Positions 10,191 through 19,489 are shown, counted from the stretch's first letter. The stretch: 64,000 nt of DNA from Vibrio sp. S17_S38 (GCF_014694375.1 NZ_JAAUWW010000002.1:62001-126000); one strand, 5' to 3'. Made by a program: numbers and translations. Notes: generated by a model from the sequence alone, not told the origin.

Positions 10191-10221
10191 AAAAAAGCCC
10201 AGAATGATGAGGTTCTGGGCT
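10191..10221 (-). terminator. Rho-independent terminator of menB
   Basis: Stem AGCCCAGA (10196-10203) pairs with TCTGGGCT (10214-10221), with TTTTTT beyond it on the minus strand. It is nearly identical, flank included, to the terminator at 3220-3250. Confidence 0.85.
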
Positions 10222-10241
10222 AATCTATATCGTTATAATAC

Positions 10242-11144
10242 TTAGTAATGATATGGAAACTTAGAGAAGTCTTTCGGGCGCTTTTCTAGGAAAGAATCAC
10301 GGCCTTCACGGGCTTCATCTGTGCCGTAAGCAAGGCGAGTTGCTTCACCGGCAAAGAGTTGTTGCCCAACCATGCCATCGTCGGTCATATTCAAACCAAA
10401 CTTCATCATGCGGAGGGCGGTTGGGGATTTGTGGCAGATGATCTTGCCCCATTCTAATGCTTCTTTTTCGAGATCGGCGTGTGGTACGACTTTATTCACC
10501 ATACCCATGTCAAACGCATCTTGTGCGCTGTAATCCAAACCTAAGAAGAAGATTTCTCGGGCTTTTTTCTGGCCGACCATTTTGGCTAAATAAGCAGAGC
10601 CATAACCAGAGTCAAAACTTGCGACGTCTAAATCGGTTTGTTTAAAAACGGCGTGTTCTTTTGACGCAATTGTCATGTCACATACAACATGCAGTGAATG
10701 ACCACCACCGGCTGCCCAACCTGGAACGACAGCAATGACTGCTTTTGGCATAAAACGAATCTGGCGCTGTACTTCTAAAATATGCAATCTACCAAGCGCG
10801 GCAGGATCGATTTGATCTTGTGGCATTCCTTCATATTTATAACCATCTTTACCGCGAATACGCTGATCGCCTCCAGAACAGAATGCCCAACCACCATCTT
10901 TAGCACTTGGCCCGTTACCTGTCAGTAATACACAGCCAACATCGCTCCACATTCTGGCATGTTCAAGGGCGCAATGAAGTTCGTCTACTGTTTTAGGGCG
11001 AAAAGCATTGCGGCATTCAGGGCGGTTAAATGCAATACGTACCACGCCAGCTTCAACGGCGCGATGGTAAGTAATGTCTTCAAAAGAAAAGCCTTCTACT
11101 TCTTGCCAATCTTCTGGATTAAAAATATCAGAAACAGTCTTCAT
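10242..11144 (-). CDS. menB: 1,4-dihydroxy-2-naphthoyl-CoA synthase
   Basis: 300 residues. MenB closes the second ring in menaquinone synthesis, converting o-succinylbenzoyl-CoA to 1,4-dihydroxy-2-naphthoyl-CoA. Crotonase-fold signatures are visible: NRPECRNAFRPKTVDEL (about 40-56), the oxyanion-hole segments GWAFCSGGDQRIRGKDGY (about 85-102) and VPGWAAGGGHSLHVVCDMT (about 141-159), and DVASFDSGYGSAYLAKMVG (about 173-191). The GTG one codon earlier is a less likely start. It stands alone here; no other men gene lies in the window, unlike the clustered men operon of enterobacteria. Confidence 0.95.
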   Translation of the reverse strand: MKTVSDIFNPEDWQEVEGFSFEDITYHRAVEAGVVRIAFNRPECRNAFRPKTVDELHCALEHARMWSDVGCVLLTGNGPSAKDGGWAFCSGGDQRIRGKDGYKYEGMPQDQIDPAALGRLHILEVQRQIRFMPKAVIAVVPGWAAGGGHSLHVVCDMTIASKEHAVFKQTDLDVASFDSGYGSAYLAKMVGQKKAREIFFLGLDYSAQDAFDMGMVNKVVPHADLEKEALEWGKIICHKSPTALRMMKFGLNMTDDGMVGQQLFAGEATRLAYGTDEAREGRDSFLEKRPKDFSKFPYHY

Positions 11145-11202
11145 CACGATAAACCTTTATTTATTGGAGGTAATGCATTGAGTGAGTTTAACACATCAAT
11201 CT

Positions 11203-12600
11203 TTAGTCGTTGATCACTTCGGTCGCCAGTTTCTGCTTCTTCAAGGTGAAAAAAGTGAGCAATACGGCAAACAATGCCATGCCAGCCATCATTAAATAGA
11301 TAGCATTAAAACCCTGACCGAGGACATGTGGTGAGTAATCTGCCATGTTGTCTTTGACTGATTGCCCCTGTGTTGACAGAGTATATTGGAAAACAGCAGA
11401 ACAAACCGCCACACCGACAGCGCCGCCGAGTTCACGACCGAAATTAAACAAGGATAAACCAATGCCGCGATCTTTTGCGGGTAATACATTTTGCACCACA
11501 ACACCTAATGCCGGTAAGGTTAAGCCGATGCCTAATCCTGATAGCCCTAGAGCAATTGAAGGGTGAATATGAGCATAGATCATTGCAAAACTTACCGCAG
11601 ATAATGCAAAGCCAGTGAGTGCTAGCCCTTTATATTTACCCAACTTGTTGACTAATTTCCCGCCGCAATAAGCGCCAATCGTTACACTAACCATAAAGAT
11701 CACCATGACTTCGCCACTTTCTGATGCTGTCATTCCTCGTTGCCATTGCATCTGCATCGGTAAATAAACTAAAACAGCAAACATTAATAGTTGTGAGCAT
11801 AAAATTAAGAAAATACACACAACATAGCCTGGTAATTTAGCCAGTCTTGCGGGAAGAATTGGGTCGGAGACCTTACGCTCAATCAGCAATAACATTAGAA
11901 TTGAAAAGGCTAAAGCGCCACCCATCCAAGAGTGTGGAATGTGGCTTTCTGGTGACAGTAACAGTAATAAGCTGGTGGAAGACAGCATGAGAAATAATGC
12001 GCCAAACCAATCAAAATTTGCTTGTCGCTTTTTATTGAGATGTGAGAGGTTTTTACGAATCAAAATGACCGCTAAAACACCTAGCGGTAGATTAATCCAA
12101 AATACCCAACGCCAAGATAAATGTTCTGCAAAGTAGCCGCCAAGGAGTGGCCCAGCAATACTGGAAACGGCATAAACAATGGAAATGTAGCCTTGGTACT
12201 TTCCGACTTCGCGTGCGGGAATGCAGTCCGCGATGACAGTGAATGCAAGGGCGATTAAACCACCACCACCAATGCCTTGGATGACTCTCGACAATATCAG
12301 CGTTTCAATGTCTTTAGAAAAACCGCAAGCTGCCGATCCTAAAATGAATAAACTAATTCCGATATACAACATGCGTACTCGGCCTAAGATATCACTTAAC
12401 TTGCCATAAATGGGTAATACAGCAGTGGCAGCAAGTAAGTAAGCAGTTACTATCCAAGTCAGAGATTGCCCAGCATTTAGTTCATTACCAATGATTGGAA
12501 GTGGTGTGGTGACAATACTTTTTTCAAGCGATCCGAGTGCGATAACTAAAGCAACACTCATGAATATTTTTTGCGGGGAAACTGGCGGTTGTTTTATCAC
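11203..12600 (-). CDS. MFS drug/solute exporter, DHA2 (14-helix) family
   Basis: About 465 residues if translation starts at the GTG at 12600 (AGGA upstream). The open frame extends to 12663, but that extra part forms a hairpin (CCCAGTAG/CTGCTGGG) and encodes an atypical hydrophilic leader; an ATG at 12561 is also possible. Motif D1/C-like sequences are seen: LPIYGKLSDILGRVRMLYIG (motif A, about 60) and SIVYAVSSIAGPLLGGYFAE (motif C). There are about 14 hydrophobic helices. It should export drugs or metabolites by proton antiport across the inner membrane. Substrate unknown. Confidence 0.85.
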   Translation of the reverse strand: MIKQPPVSPQKIFMSVALVIALGSLEKSIVTTPLPIIGNELNAGQSLTWIVTAYLLAATAVLPIYGKLSDILGRVRMLYIGISLFILGSAACGFSKDIETLILSRVIQGIGGGGLIALAFTVIADCIPAREVGKYQGYISIVYAVSSIAGPLLGGYFAEHLSWRWVFWINLPLGVLAVILIRKNLSHLNKKRQANFDWFGALFLMLSSTSLLLLLSPESHIPHSWMGGALAFSILMLLLIERKVSDPILPARLAKLPGYVVCIFLILCSQLLMFAVLVYLPMQMQWQRGMTASESGEVMVIFMVSVTIGAYCGGKLVNKLGKYKGLALTGFALSAVSFAMIYAHIHPSIALGLSGLGIGLTLPALGVVVQNVLPAKDRGIGLSLFNFGRELGGAVGVAVCSAVFQYTLSTQGQSVKDNMADYSPHVLGQGFNAIYLMMAGMALFAVLLTFFTLKKQKLATEVIND

Positions 12601-12708
12601 TGAGAATCCTAATAATATTAAGTGAGACCCAGCAGCATGAAATCTACTGGGTTTTATTATCACCTTTTCGAGTTAACCAATACTTATGCATTAACTAATA
12701 TTTAGGCG

Positions 12709-13932
12709 CTAACCTACAAACGATAGATAGCCTTGTATGATGATTAAGTTCACGATATCGATAAAGAATGCCCCGACAATAGGAACAACCATAAAAGCTT
12801 GTGGTGATGGGCCATAATGAGTAACGATCGAGCCCATGTTCATCACCGCGGTTGGGGTTGCCCCTAAACCAAAACCACAATGGCCACTAGTAATAACGGC
12901 TGCATCGTAATTCGAACCCATCACTCGGAAGGTTATATTATAGGCGAACAAACCTAAAATAATGGTTTGAATGCATAAAATAATCAGCAGCGGTACCGCA
13001 AGACCAAAAATCTCCCATAGTTTTAAGCTCATTAAAGCCATTGATAAAAACAATGAAAGGGAAACCGTTCCTAAGATATCAACAGTCTCGGTATTGAGTT
13101 TATATCGCCCTGATAGCTCAAAAATATTGGTGATGATCACACCTAAAAAGAGTGCATAAACGAAGTCAGGAATTTTTAACCAACTGATCCCAAATGTTCC
13201 GACCCATTTTTCAACATAAGTAGCCCCAACAACACACACCAGCATGGTGAATAAGGTTTCAACCACACGTCTGGCCGATACTTCTTCTTCTTCGCTATTG
13301 TTGTATGTAACCACATCAGGAAAGCTATCATGGTGCTTATCGCCACTACCATATTCAGATTCAAGATTATGTTTTTGAATGCGGCGCTGCGCGATAGGGC
13401 CGCCAATGATACCGCCAACAATCAGGCCGAAAGTGGCTGCTGCCATTGCAAATTCTAATGTGTTAAGTCCATAATTTTCTTGGAACGTACTTGCCCAAGC
13501 CGCGCCAGTTCCGTGGCCACCAGAAAGTGTAATAGAACCTGCGACTAAGCCTAATAGAGGATTAAGCCCCAACATGGTCGCAAGGCTGACACCAACAGCA
13601 TTTTGAATAATGATATAAATTGATGCTACTGCTAGGAAAATAAAGACTTTTTTCCCGCCTTTGATGAGCTGGGTGTAGCTAGCAGATAGTCCCACACTGG
13701 TAAAAAATAACAGCATTAGAATTTGTTGCAGAGGCAATTCAAACTCTAACGTAATATTTTGAAAATGCAGAATTGTTGTGATTATCGCCACAATCAATCC
13801 ACCAACTATAGGTTCTGGAACCTTGTATTTAGATAGAAATGAAATCTTGCTATTGATGAAATGTCCTAATAACAGCACAAAAATCGCCAGTAGAAAAGAC
13901 TCGATAGAACCCACAGAATAAACTGTATTCAT
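12709..13932 (-). CDS. gltS: Sodium/glutamate symporter
   Basis: 407 residues, close to the usual GltS length. About 11-12 hydrophobic helices include the two reentrant glycine-rich segments typical of the family: GSITLSGGHGTGAAWAS (about 132-148) and TSGHCGFGLGATPTAVMNM (about 350-368). The hydrophilic central loop (about 185-220, KHNLESEYGSGDKHHDS) is expected. It imports L-glutamate with sodium across the inner membrane. It is upstream of the MFS gene on the same strand, with 46 bases holding a hairpin between the two frames, so cotranscription is doubtful. Confidence 0.95.
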   Translation of the reverse strand: MNTVYSVGSIESFLLAIFVLLLGHFINSKISFLSKYKVPEPIVGGLIVAIITTILHFQNITLEFELPLQQILMLLFFTSVGLSASYTQLIKGGKKVFIFLAVASIYIIIQNAVGVSLATMLGLNPLLGLVAGSITLSGGHGTGAAWASTFQENYGLNTLEFAMAAATFGLIVGGIIGGPIAQRRIQKHNLESEYGSGDKHHDSFPDVVTYNNSEEEEVSARRVVETLFTMLVCVVGATYVEKWVGTFGISWLKIPDFVYALFLGVIITNIFELSGRYKLNTETVDILGTVSLSLFLSMALMSLKLWEIFGLAVPLLIILCIQTIILGLFAYNITFRVMGSNYDAAVITSGHCGFGLGATPTAVMNMGSIVTHYGPSPQAFMVVPIVGAFFIDIVNLIIIQGYLSFVG

Positions 13933-14227
13933 ATGCCGCCTCGATAAATAAACTCGATAAAATGTTTAACGATACTTTTAGCATAGTCAGTGTTTTACAC
14001 GCATGACTAAAAAATAGGCCTTTCCGTGGCGGGTGAGAAAGCTTAAACGAGCGTTAAGTTTCTCTGAAGAGCGATAAGCTATAAGTAACGATGGTGAAGC
14101 ATTCATACAAACTATGATGTTGATTGAATTATTGACATTAACTTTTCATTTTTATGACGTTTTAGCAATATCGGTCGATAAGATGCCAAGCAAACGAAAT
14201 GTAAGCGTTTAATTTTTGGAGATCATA

Positions 14228-14461
14228 ATGCCCGTTCTTTATTGTCACTCATGTTGTCGTGATACACAGCACAAGGAAGTGATGTGCAAATCACCAGCAA
14301 ATAACCATCCAGATATTTCATTAAAAAATAAACTACAGCAGTTTAGTAAGCTGATGAGTCAGTTAATGAGCGGCATACATTACCACAAAATGGACCGAGT
14401 TTGTTTTTGTCGTCAATGTAATCATAAAAATAATTGGCGAGCAGATTCACTATCACATTAA
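14228..14461 (+). CDS. Small cysteine-rich protein, probable zinc-binding
   Basis: 77 residues from the ATG at 14228, preceded by TTGGAG. An N-terminal CHSCC pair (LYCHSCCRDTQHKEVMC) and a C-terminal CFCRQC pair (residues about 60-65), followed by HKNNWRA, could chelate one zinc as a split ribbon. It has no signal peptide or membrane segment. I do not know the family. It is an isolated gene between gltS and the YdcF-like gene. Coding is supported by the strong start signal and the paired CxxC motifs. Confidence 0.65.
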   Translation: MPVLYCHSCCRDTQHKEVMCKSPANNHPDISLKNKLQQFSKLMSQLMSGIHYHKMDRVCFCRQCNHKNNWRADSLSH

Positions 14462-14646
14462 TTTAGATGATATTTCCTCTGCTTTGTAGCGTATTACGGT
14501 TGAGTTTCGTTTGGTGATTTGATTTTTTATTTCTCAATTAGGTTTGTGACTTCCTGCCTGAAAATTCTTTTGGTTTAGACGTTAACAGTCGCGTTAAACT
14601 CAAGTACAGTAGCTTCCATTATCGATCCAATGTAGTGGAGGTGAAC

Positions 14647-15285
14647 ATGTCGCGTTATTACGATCAAGTGTTAACGGTTTGGAATTATTTAAAGCTTCAA
14701 CAGAGCTTAAAACCGACTGATGCCATCTTATTATTAGGCAGTTCTGACTTGAGAGTTGGTGAGCGAGCCGCTGAGCTTTATCACCAAGGAATCGCACCTC
14801 TTGTGATCTTTTCTGGTGGTGTAGGGCGGATGACGGATGGTTTGTTTGATCAACCTGAAGCCGAAGTTTTTGCAAAAATCGCCATGGATTGTGGAGTGCC
14901 GCATCATGCTATTTTGCAAGAAGCTAAGTCCACCAACAGTGGTGAAAACATTGTCTTTACCCGTGAGTTGTTAAATAAGAAAGGGATAGAGATCAACACC
15001 GTTACTTTGGTACAAAAACCCTATATGGAACGCCGTGCTTTGGCAACTTGTGAGCAGTATTGGCCACAAGTAAAGGCGCAAGTAACTTCTCCGCAATATG
15101 ATTTCCTTGATTATTGCAGCCCATTACACCCCTCTTCTGAAGTGATTAATTTAATGATTGGTGAGTTAGAACGCTTACAACGTTACCCTGAGTTGGGTTT
15201 TTGCACACCTCAGTCATGGCCTGAAGAGATGACCAATATAATGCAGTCTCTAATTGCGATTGGTTATGATGAACAGATTTTGTAA
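14647..15285 (+). CDS. YdcF-family (DUF218) protein
   Basis: 212 residues from the ATG at 14647, with GTGGAGGT upstream. The DUF218 fold is visible as DAILLLGSSDLRVGERAAEL (about 22-41), IFSGGVGRMTDG (about 54-65), STNSGENIVFTREL (about 97-110) and LVQKPYMERRALATCEQYW (about 123-141). Relatives include YdcF, SanA and ElyC; some act in envelope maintenance, and YdcF binds S-adenosylmethionine. There is no signal peptide, so it is cytoplasmic, as YdcF is. It lies 48 bases before a murein-dipeptide epimerase gene, probably in one operon, suggesting a link to murein recycling, but the reaction is unknown. Confidence 0.88.
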   Translation: MSRYYDQVLTVWNYLKLQQSLKPTDAILLLGSSDLRVGERAAELYHQGIAPLVIFSGGVGRMTDGLFDQPEAEVFAKIAMDCGVPHHAILQEAKSTNSGENIVFTRELLNKKGIEINTVTLVQKPYMERRALATCEQYWPQVKAQVTSPQYDFLDYCSPLHPSSEVINLMIGELERLQRYPELGFCTPQSWPEEMTNIMQSLIAIGYDEQIL

Positions 15286-15333
15286 TAAGTCTGGATCCCA
15301 CCAATAAGTCATTCATACAAGGAAGAATCTAAG

Positions 15334-16290
15334 TTGATCAGCCCAATAAAATTAACGGTAAGTCGTCATGCTTGGCCTATTAATGGCGCTTTTACGATTT
15401 CACGAGGATCAAAAACTCACGCTGATGTCATTGTTGTTACATTGGAACAAAATGGTGTGATGGGGCGTGGTGAAAGTGTGCCATATGCGCGTTATGGTGA
15501 GTCCATTGAACAAGCCATGGCAGATTTAACTGCGATAAATATGCAAGCGATGGATTGGGATACCGAAAGTCTCTTGACGATTTTACCTGCTGGCGCGGCT
15601 CGCAATGCTTTAGATTGCGCATGGTGGGATTTACACTGTAAACAACAGCATTCGACTATTTGGCAAACGCTTAAGATCAAGCCAAGTGAACAAACGACTG
15701 CGTTTACTTTATCGCTTGATACGCCAGAGAAGATGGGACTCGCCGCCGAAAAAAATCAGCATCGTCCTTTGTTAAAATTAAAATTGGCTGGTGAGGGCGA
15801 TATCGCTCGCGTTGCTGCGGTGCGTAACAATGCGCCCAATAGTCAATTAATTGTGGATGCCAATGAAGGTTGGGATGTTGATATGTATCAGCGCATGATC
15901 CCACAACTGGTTGAACTTAATGTGATGATGATCGAGCAACCCTTTCCATCCGATAAAGATGAATGGTTAGATGGGCTGCCTCGGCCCATTTTAATTTGCG
16001 CCGATGAATCTTGCCATGATAGCCACAGTTTACCTAAGCTGGTGGGGCGTTATGACATGATCAATATTAAGTTAGATAAAACGGGTGGCTTGACAGAAGC
16101 GTTGAAATTAAAACAAACCGCTATTGATCTAGGCTTAAAAATCATGGTGGGTTGTATGGTCGGTAGTTCACTAGGTATGGCGCCCGCCTTTGTAGTGGCT
16201 CAAGGGGCCGAAATAGTGGATCTCGATGGACCATTATTGCTGGCGCAAGATTGTGAGCATGGTTTTGAGTTTACTATCTCAAACATGTAA
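15334..16290 (+). CDS. ycjG: L-Ala-D/L-Glu epimerase (enolase superfamily dipeptide epimerase)
   Basis: 318 residues beginning at TTG with AAGGAAG upstream. The enzyme epimerises L-Ala-D-Glu from recycled murein peptides to L-Ala-L-Glu so that peptidases can finish degradation. Catalytic elements: the KxK motif in LLKLKLAGEG (about 145-154), metal ligands in VDANEGW, MIEQPFP and CADESCHD, the second lysine in MINIKLDKTGG (about 245), and the C-terminal DLDGPLL (DxD) typical of this specificity. It is convergent with mpaA, whose amidase product is upstream in the same pathway; E. coli also pairs ycjG with mpaA. Confidence 0.92.
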   Translation: MISPIKLTVSRHAWPINGAFTISRGSKTHADVIVVTLEQNGVMGRGESVPYARYGESIEQAMADLTAINMQAMDWDTESLLTILPAGAARNALDCAWWDLHCKQQHSTIWQTLKIKPSEQTTAFTLSLDTPEKMGLAAEKNQHRPLLKLKLAGEGDIARVAAVRNNAPNSQLIVDANEGWDVDMYQRMIPQLVELNVMMIEQPFPSDKDEWLDGLPRPILICADESCHDSHSLPKLVGRYDMINIKLDKTGGLTEALKLKQTAIDLGLKIMVGCMVGSSLGMAPAFVVAQGAEIVDLDGPLLLAQDCEHGFEFTISNM

Positions 16291-16393
16291 GTGATGAGCC
16301 CGGCACTTTGGGGGTAACTATTTGCTAGTGTGGATATATTTTTGGAGTGAGTGTATGGCTTCACTCCAAAGAGGGGTCATTAAGGTTATTATT

Positions 16394-16423
16394 ACAATCA
16401 GATTATTAACAATCAGATTATTA
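16394..16423 (+). repeat. Tandem 15-base repeat, two copies
   Basis: Two adjacent copies of ACAATCAGATTATTA lie in the convergent spacer between ycjG and mpaA. A degenerate third unit (CAGCCCAAACATTAACAAC) follows. The same spacer holds a ten-base hairpin (TTTGGAGTGA/TCACTCCAAA, 16341-16370) that may terminate either gene despite a weak T-run. Confidence 0.7.
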
Positions 16424-16450
16424 ACAGCCCAAACATTAACAACCCCAATA

Positions 16451-17173
16451 TTAAAAATTAGTGCTTTCTTGTCCGGTTAACAGTTTTACCAGCATCGATT
16501 CATACTCTTCACTGGCAAAATCGCTTGAAACAGGTGGAAGCTCTACCGTGACACACAATAAATCTCGTTCTGCGCACCAACTGCCAAATGATCCCGGCGT
16601 GTCATAACCCACATCACCGACCACCGGCAAATTCATTTGATTGGCAAACCACTGGCCGAGAGTGGAATTGGCAGGATCATCAATACACGCTAATGGTTCA
16701 TGAAAAGAAGCCACCCATGCAGGATTGAGTTGTTCAATAAGATCACAAAGTGCTTGAGTTTCCGGCTCAGAATTACCGGTTTCACCTGTACCAATGAACA
16801 CATCTCGTTCTGGTTCTTTAGTATTCCAACGATAAACCGTTCCGCCTTTCTGCCAATTCTGGCTGGCAAAATTTCGATTTAAATCAACCCCGTTAGCATT
16901 GGCACGTGTACCTAATTGGTTACCATCTGGATTCATAGATAAGATGACATGGTGGTGTAAGTTACTCATTTGAATTGATCGTAAAGCGCAAGATAAGCTG
17001 GTAATTGAGGCTGTCTCATCGCCATGTGTACCGGCAATAATTAAACCTGTTGTTGAAGTTATTACTTGAGCGGGGAAGTACAATAGAGCCGCCCCTAATA
17101 CCGATTGCCCATAACTAACTGGTTGATTCTGAAATTGGCCTCGTTGTTGGCGAGAGCGGAGGGAAGTTGTCAT
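16451..17173 (-). CDS. mpaA: Murein tripeptide amidase (M14 zinc carboxypeptidase)
   Basis: 240 residues, normal for MpaA. The enzyme cleaves L-Ala-gamma-D-Glu-meso-Dap between D-Glu and Dap in the cytoplasm. Zinc ligands are seen in GTHGDETAS (His50, Glu53) and in SFHEPLACID (His about 162). The M14 arginine/asparagine motif GVDLNRNF is at about 92-99 and the catalytic glutamate in VTVELPPVSSDF at about 214. No signal peptide. It neighbours ycjG and an MppA-type binding protein gene, so the group covers uptake, amidase cleavage and dipeptide epimerisation of murein peptides. Confidence 0.93.
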   Translation of the reverse strand: MTTSLRSRQQRGQFQNQPVSYGQSVLGAALLYFPAQVITSTTGLIIAGTHGDETASITSLSCALRSIQMSNLHHHVILSMNPDGNQLGTRANANGVDLNRNFASQNWQKGGTVYRWNTKEPERDVFIGTGETGNSEPETQALCDLIEQLNPAWVASFHEPLACIDDPANSTLGQWFANQMNLPVVGDVGYDTPGSFGSWCAERDLLCVTVELPPVSSDFASEEYESMLVKLLTGQESTNF

Positions 17174-17429
17174 GGGATCATCCTAATCTTTGATATCTGT
17201 TTTGGATTTTAATTGAACGAGTATCACTTAATCACACTTTCAGATAAAGCAATTCACAATTTTTTTATAAAGATCATAATAATGTTATAAAAATCGAAAG
17301 CATAAAATTGGGAATAATAAAGTTTGTCGATCTTTAAGCCATAAATTTGCAAAGAAATAATGTGTGTCACTGCGGCTAGCGTTATAGTTAGTCATAATAA
17401 TTACTTATCTTCAAAATCAAGGAAGAAAT

Positions 17430-19046
17430 ATGTCTAAGTTTTCTTTATCGCTGGTCGCCCTTTCTCTTAGTTCCGCACTTTGTATACCAGCTTACGCAGC
17501 TCAAGTTCCATCTGGCACTGTCTTGGCGAAAAAACAAGAATTAGTACGTGGTAATGATGCAGAAGCGCCCACGCTGAATCCCCTAAAAGCAGAAGGCATT
17601 CCTGAAATGCATATTTTGCGTGATTTGTTTGAAGGCTTAGTCATTCAAGATAAAGATGGCAGTGTGGTTCCGGGTGTAGCGAAAAGTTGGGAAACCACCG
17701 ATAACAAAACTTATATTTTTCACCTACGCCATGATGCTAAATGGTCGAATGGTGACCCTGTTACAGCGAAAGATTTTGTGTATAGCTTACGTACGGCGGT
17801 TGATCCTAAATTTGCCTCTCCGAATTCTTGGTACTTAAAATTAACTGGGATTAAAAATGCAGAAGCAATTATTGATGGTGATAAAGGCGTCGATGAACTA
17901 GGCGTGAAAGCACTTGATCCATACACACTGCAATTTGATCTTGATAAACCCGTTCCTTATTTTGTGGCAATGACCGCACATACTGTGATGATGCCGATTA
18001 ATCAAAAAGTAGTGCAAGAATTTGGAGATGAGTGGACTAAGCCTGAAAACATGGTCTCCAATGGAGCCTATAAGCTTTCCAGTTGGGTTATAAATGAACG
18101 TTTAGAAATGGCGCGTAATCCAAACTATTGGGATAACAAGCACACTGTTATCAATAAAGTGACCTATATTCCGTTTGAGAGCCAAACGTCAGCGATGAAT
18201 CGGTATTTGACGGGGGAAGTGGACATTACCTCCGATGTGCCAGTTGCGATGGTGGATAAGCTGAAAAAAGATCATCCTGAAGCGTATAAAATCACTCCAT
18301 TATTGTGTACTTATTATTATGCGATGAATACTCAACGTAAGCCTTTTGATGATGCGCGCGTGCGTAAAGCGATTTCGTACACCATTATGCGAAATGTGAT
18401 TGCGAATGGTGTGACTAAAGGCAATGTTCCTGCATATACGTTTGCGCACCAAGATGTGGCGAACTTTAAGGCCACCGCGCCAGAGTACAGTACTTGGACT
18501 CAGCAGCAACGAGATAAAGAGGCTGCGACATTATTAAAAGAAGCAGGTTATGATAAGTCTAATCCGCTTAAAGCGACCTTGCTTTATAATACCAGTGAAA
18601 ACCATAAAGCGATTGCCGTTGCGATTGCATCTATGCTGAAGAAGAATTTAGGCATGGAAATCACACTGGATAACCAAGAGTGGAAATCCTATTTAACGGC
18701 TCGTCAGCAACGTAACTTCGATATTATGCGCGCTTCTTGGTGTGGTGATTACAATGAAGCTTCTACGTTCTTAAGCTTATTAACCTCTGGTAACGACAAA
18801 AATTTTCCATCTTATGCCAATCCAGATTACGACAAAGTATTGGAAAAAGCACAAAGTGCAGTGGATATAAAAGAGCGTAATAAATTTTACAATCAAGCAG
18901 AACAAATATTGGCCAAAGATATGCCAATTGCGCCAATTTACTACTTTATGCAATCACGTTTAGTGAATCCGAAACTGGGTGGTTATCCAATGCATAACGC
19001 AGAAGGGCGAATTTACTCGAAAGATTTATATTTCAAAGCGAAATAA
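17430..19046 (+). CDS. mppA: Periplasmic oligopeptide / murein-tripeptide binding protein (MppA/OppA type)
   Basis: 538 residues. A Sec signal peptide (KFSLSLVALSLSSALCIPAYA, residues about 3-23) is cleaved after AYA. The SBP family 5 fold shows RGNDAEAPTLNPLKAEGIPE (about 40-59), DNKTYIFHLRHDAKWSNGDP (about 91-110) and SNGAYKLSSWVINERLEMARNPNYW (about 210). It lacks a lipobox, so it is a soluble periplasmic protein. It hands peptides to an Opp-type ABC permease that is not encoded here. Position beside mpaA and ycjG favours murein tripeptide; OppA-like general peptide binding is the alternative, so the symbol is tentative. A strong terminator follows. Confidence 0.82.
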   Translation: MSKFSLSLVALSLSSALCIPAYAAQVPSGTVLAKKQELVRGNDAEAPTLNPLKAEGIPEMHILRDLFEGLVIQDKDGSVVPGVAKSWETTDNKTYIFHLRHDAKWSNGDPVTAKDFVYSLRTAVDPKFASPNSWYLKLTGIKNAEAIIDGDKGVDELGVKALDPYTLQFDLDKPVPYFVAMTAHTVMMPINQKVVQEFGDEWTKPENMVSNGAYKLSSWVINERLEMARNPNYWDNKHTVINKVTYIPFESQTSAMNRYLTGEVDITSDVPVAMVDKLKKDHPEAYKITPLLCTYYYAMNTQRKPFDDARVRKAISYTIMRNVIANGVTKGNVPAYTFAHQDVANFKATAPEYSTWTQQQRDKEAATLLKEAGYDKSNPLKATLLYNTSENHKAIAVAIASMLKKNLGMEITLDNQEWKSYLTARQQRNFDIMRASWCGDYNEASTFLSLLTSGNDKNFPSYANPDYDKVLEKAQSAVDIKERNKFYNQAEQILAKDMPIAPIYYFMQSRLVNPKLGGYPMHNAEGRIYSKDLYFKAK

Positions 19047-19080
19047 TCGTCATAATTAAATCTCTCACTTGATATTAAAT

Positions 19081-19126
19081 CGTCATTACTACCAATGCTT
19101 TGTCATGGTAGCTATGACGATTTTTT
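19081..19126 (+). terminator. Rho-independent terminator of the binding-protein gene
   Basis: CGTCATTACTACCA pairs with TGGTAGCTATGACG around a short loop, followed by ATTTTTTG. Confidence 0.9.
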
Positions 19127-19247
19127 GATCTCTTCCACAAACAAAACATAGCCGATTAAATATTAACGTTTTCATTAATCTAACCTATCTAAGCTTGAAC
19201 AGTAACCTATTGATAATAGTCAGAACGATTGTTTGAGAGGTTGGAAA

Positions 19248-19425
19248 ATGCATAAGTATTTCAAGTTCATTCTGCCGATAGCGATACCGCTGTTCATTTT
19301 GTTTTTACCGCTGTCTGCATTTCCATTTGAAGAAGGTTTTATGAGATGTTCTGTGGTTAGTCTCTGGTGGTATTGCACTTGGTTTAGCTTTAGATAAAAG
19401 CGGTTTAGCCGAACTGATGGTTTAA
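19248..19425 (+). pseudogene. Remnant of a DASS/SLC13-type sodium:anion symporter
   Basis: An ATG with GAGAGGTTGG upstream opens a frame reading MHKYFKFILPIAIPLFILFL then PLSAFPFEEGF, which looks like the first helix of a di/tricarboxylate or sulfate symporter. After about 30 codons the similarity jumps to another frame, SGGIALGLALDKSGLAELMV, which resembles the GGG/SGLAE helix from the middle of DASS transporters, and then stops. The first frame stops at 19397, the second at 19425. So most of the gene is deleted and the junction is frameshifted. Family assignment is from recalled motif resemblance. It is not expected to yield a transporter. Confidence 0.55.
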
Positions 19426-19430
19426 TTTCA

Positions 19431-19469
19431 AAAAAACCATCCGATGGGAGTAGTACCTAACGGATGGTT
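19431..19469 (-). terminator. Rho-independent terminator of the YghU gene
   Basis: AACCATCCG (19435-19443) pairs with CGGATGGTT (19461-19469). On the minus strand the stem is followed by TTTTTTGAAA. The imperfect inner stem extends the pairing. Confidence 0.8.
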
Positions 19470-19489
19470 CACAAACTTGAAACTATAAA

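Noticed and set aside
12601..12663. N-terminal extension of the MFS exporter
   Set aside because: The DNA forms a terminator-like hairpin (CCCAGTAG/CTGCTGGG) and the encoded leader is not transporter-like.
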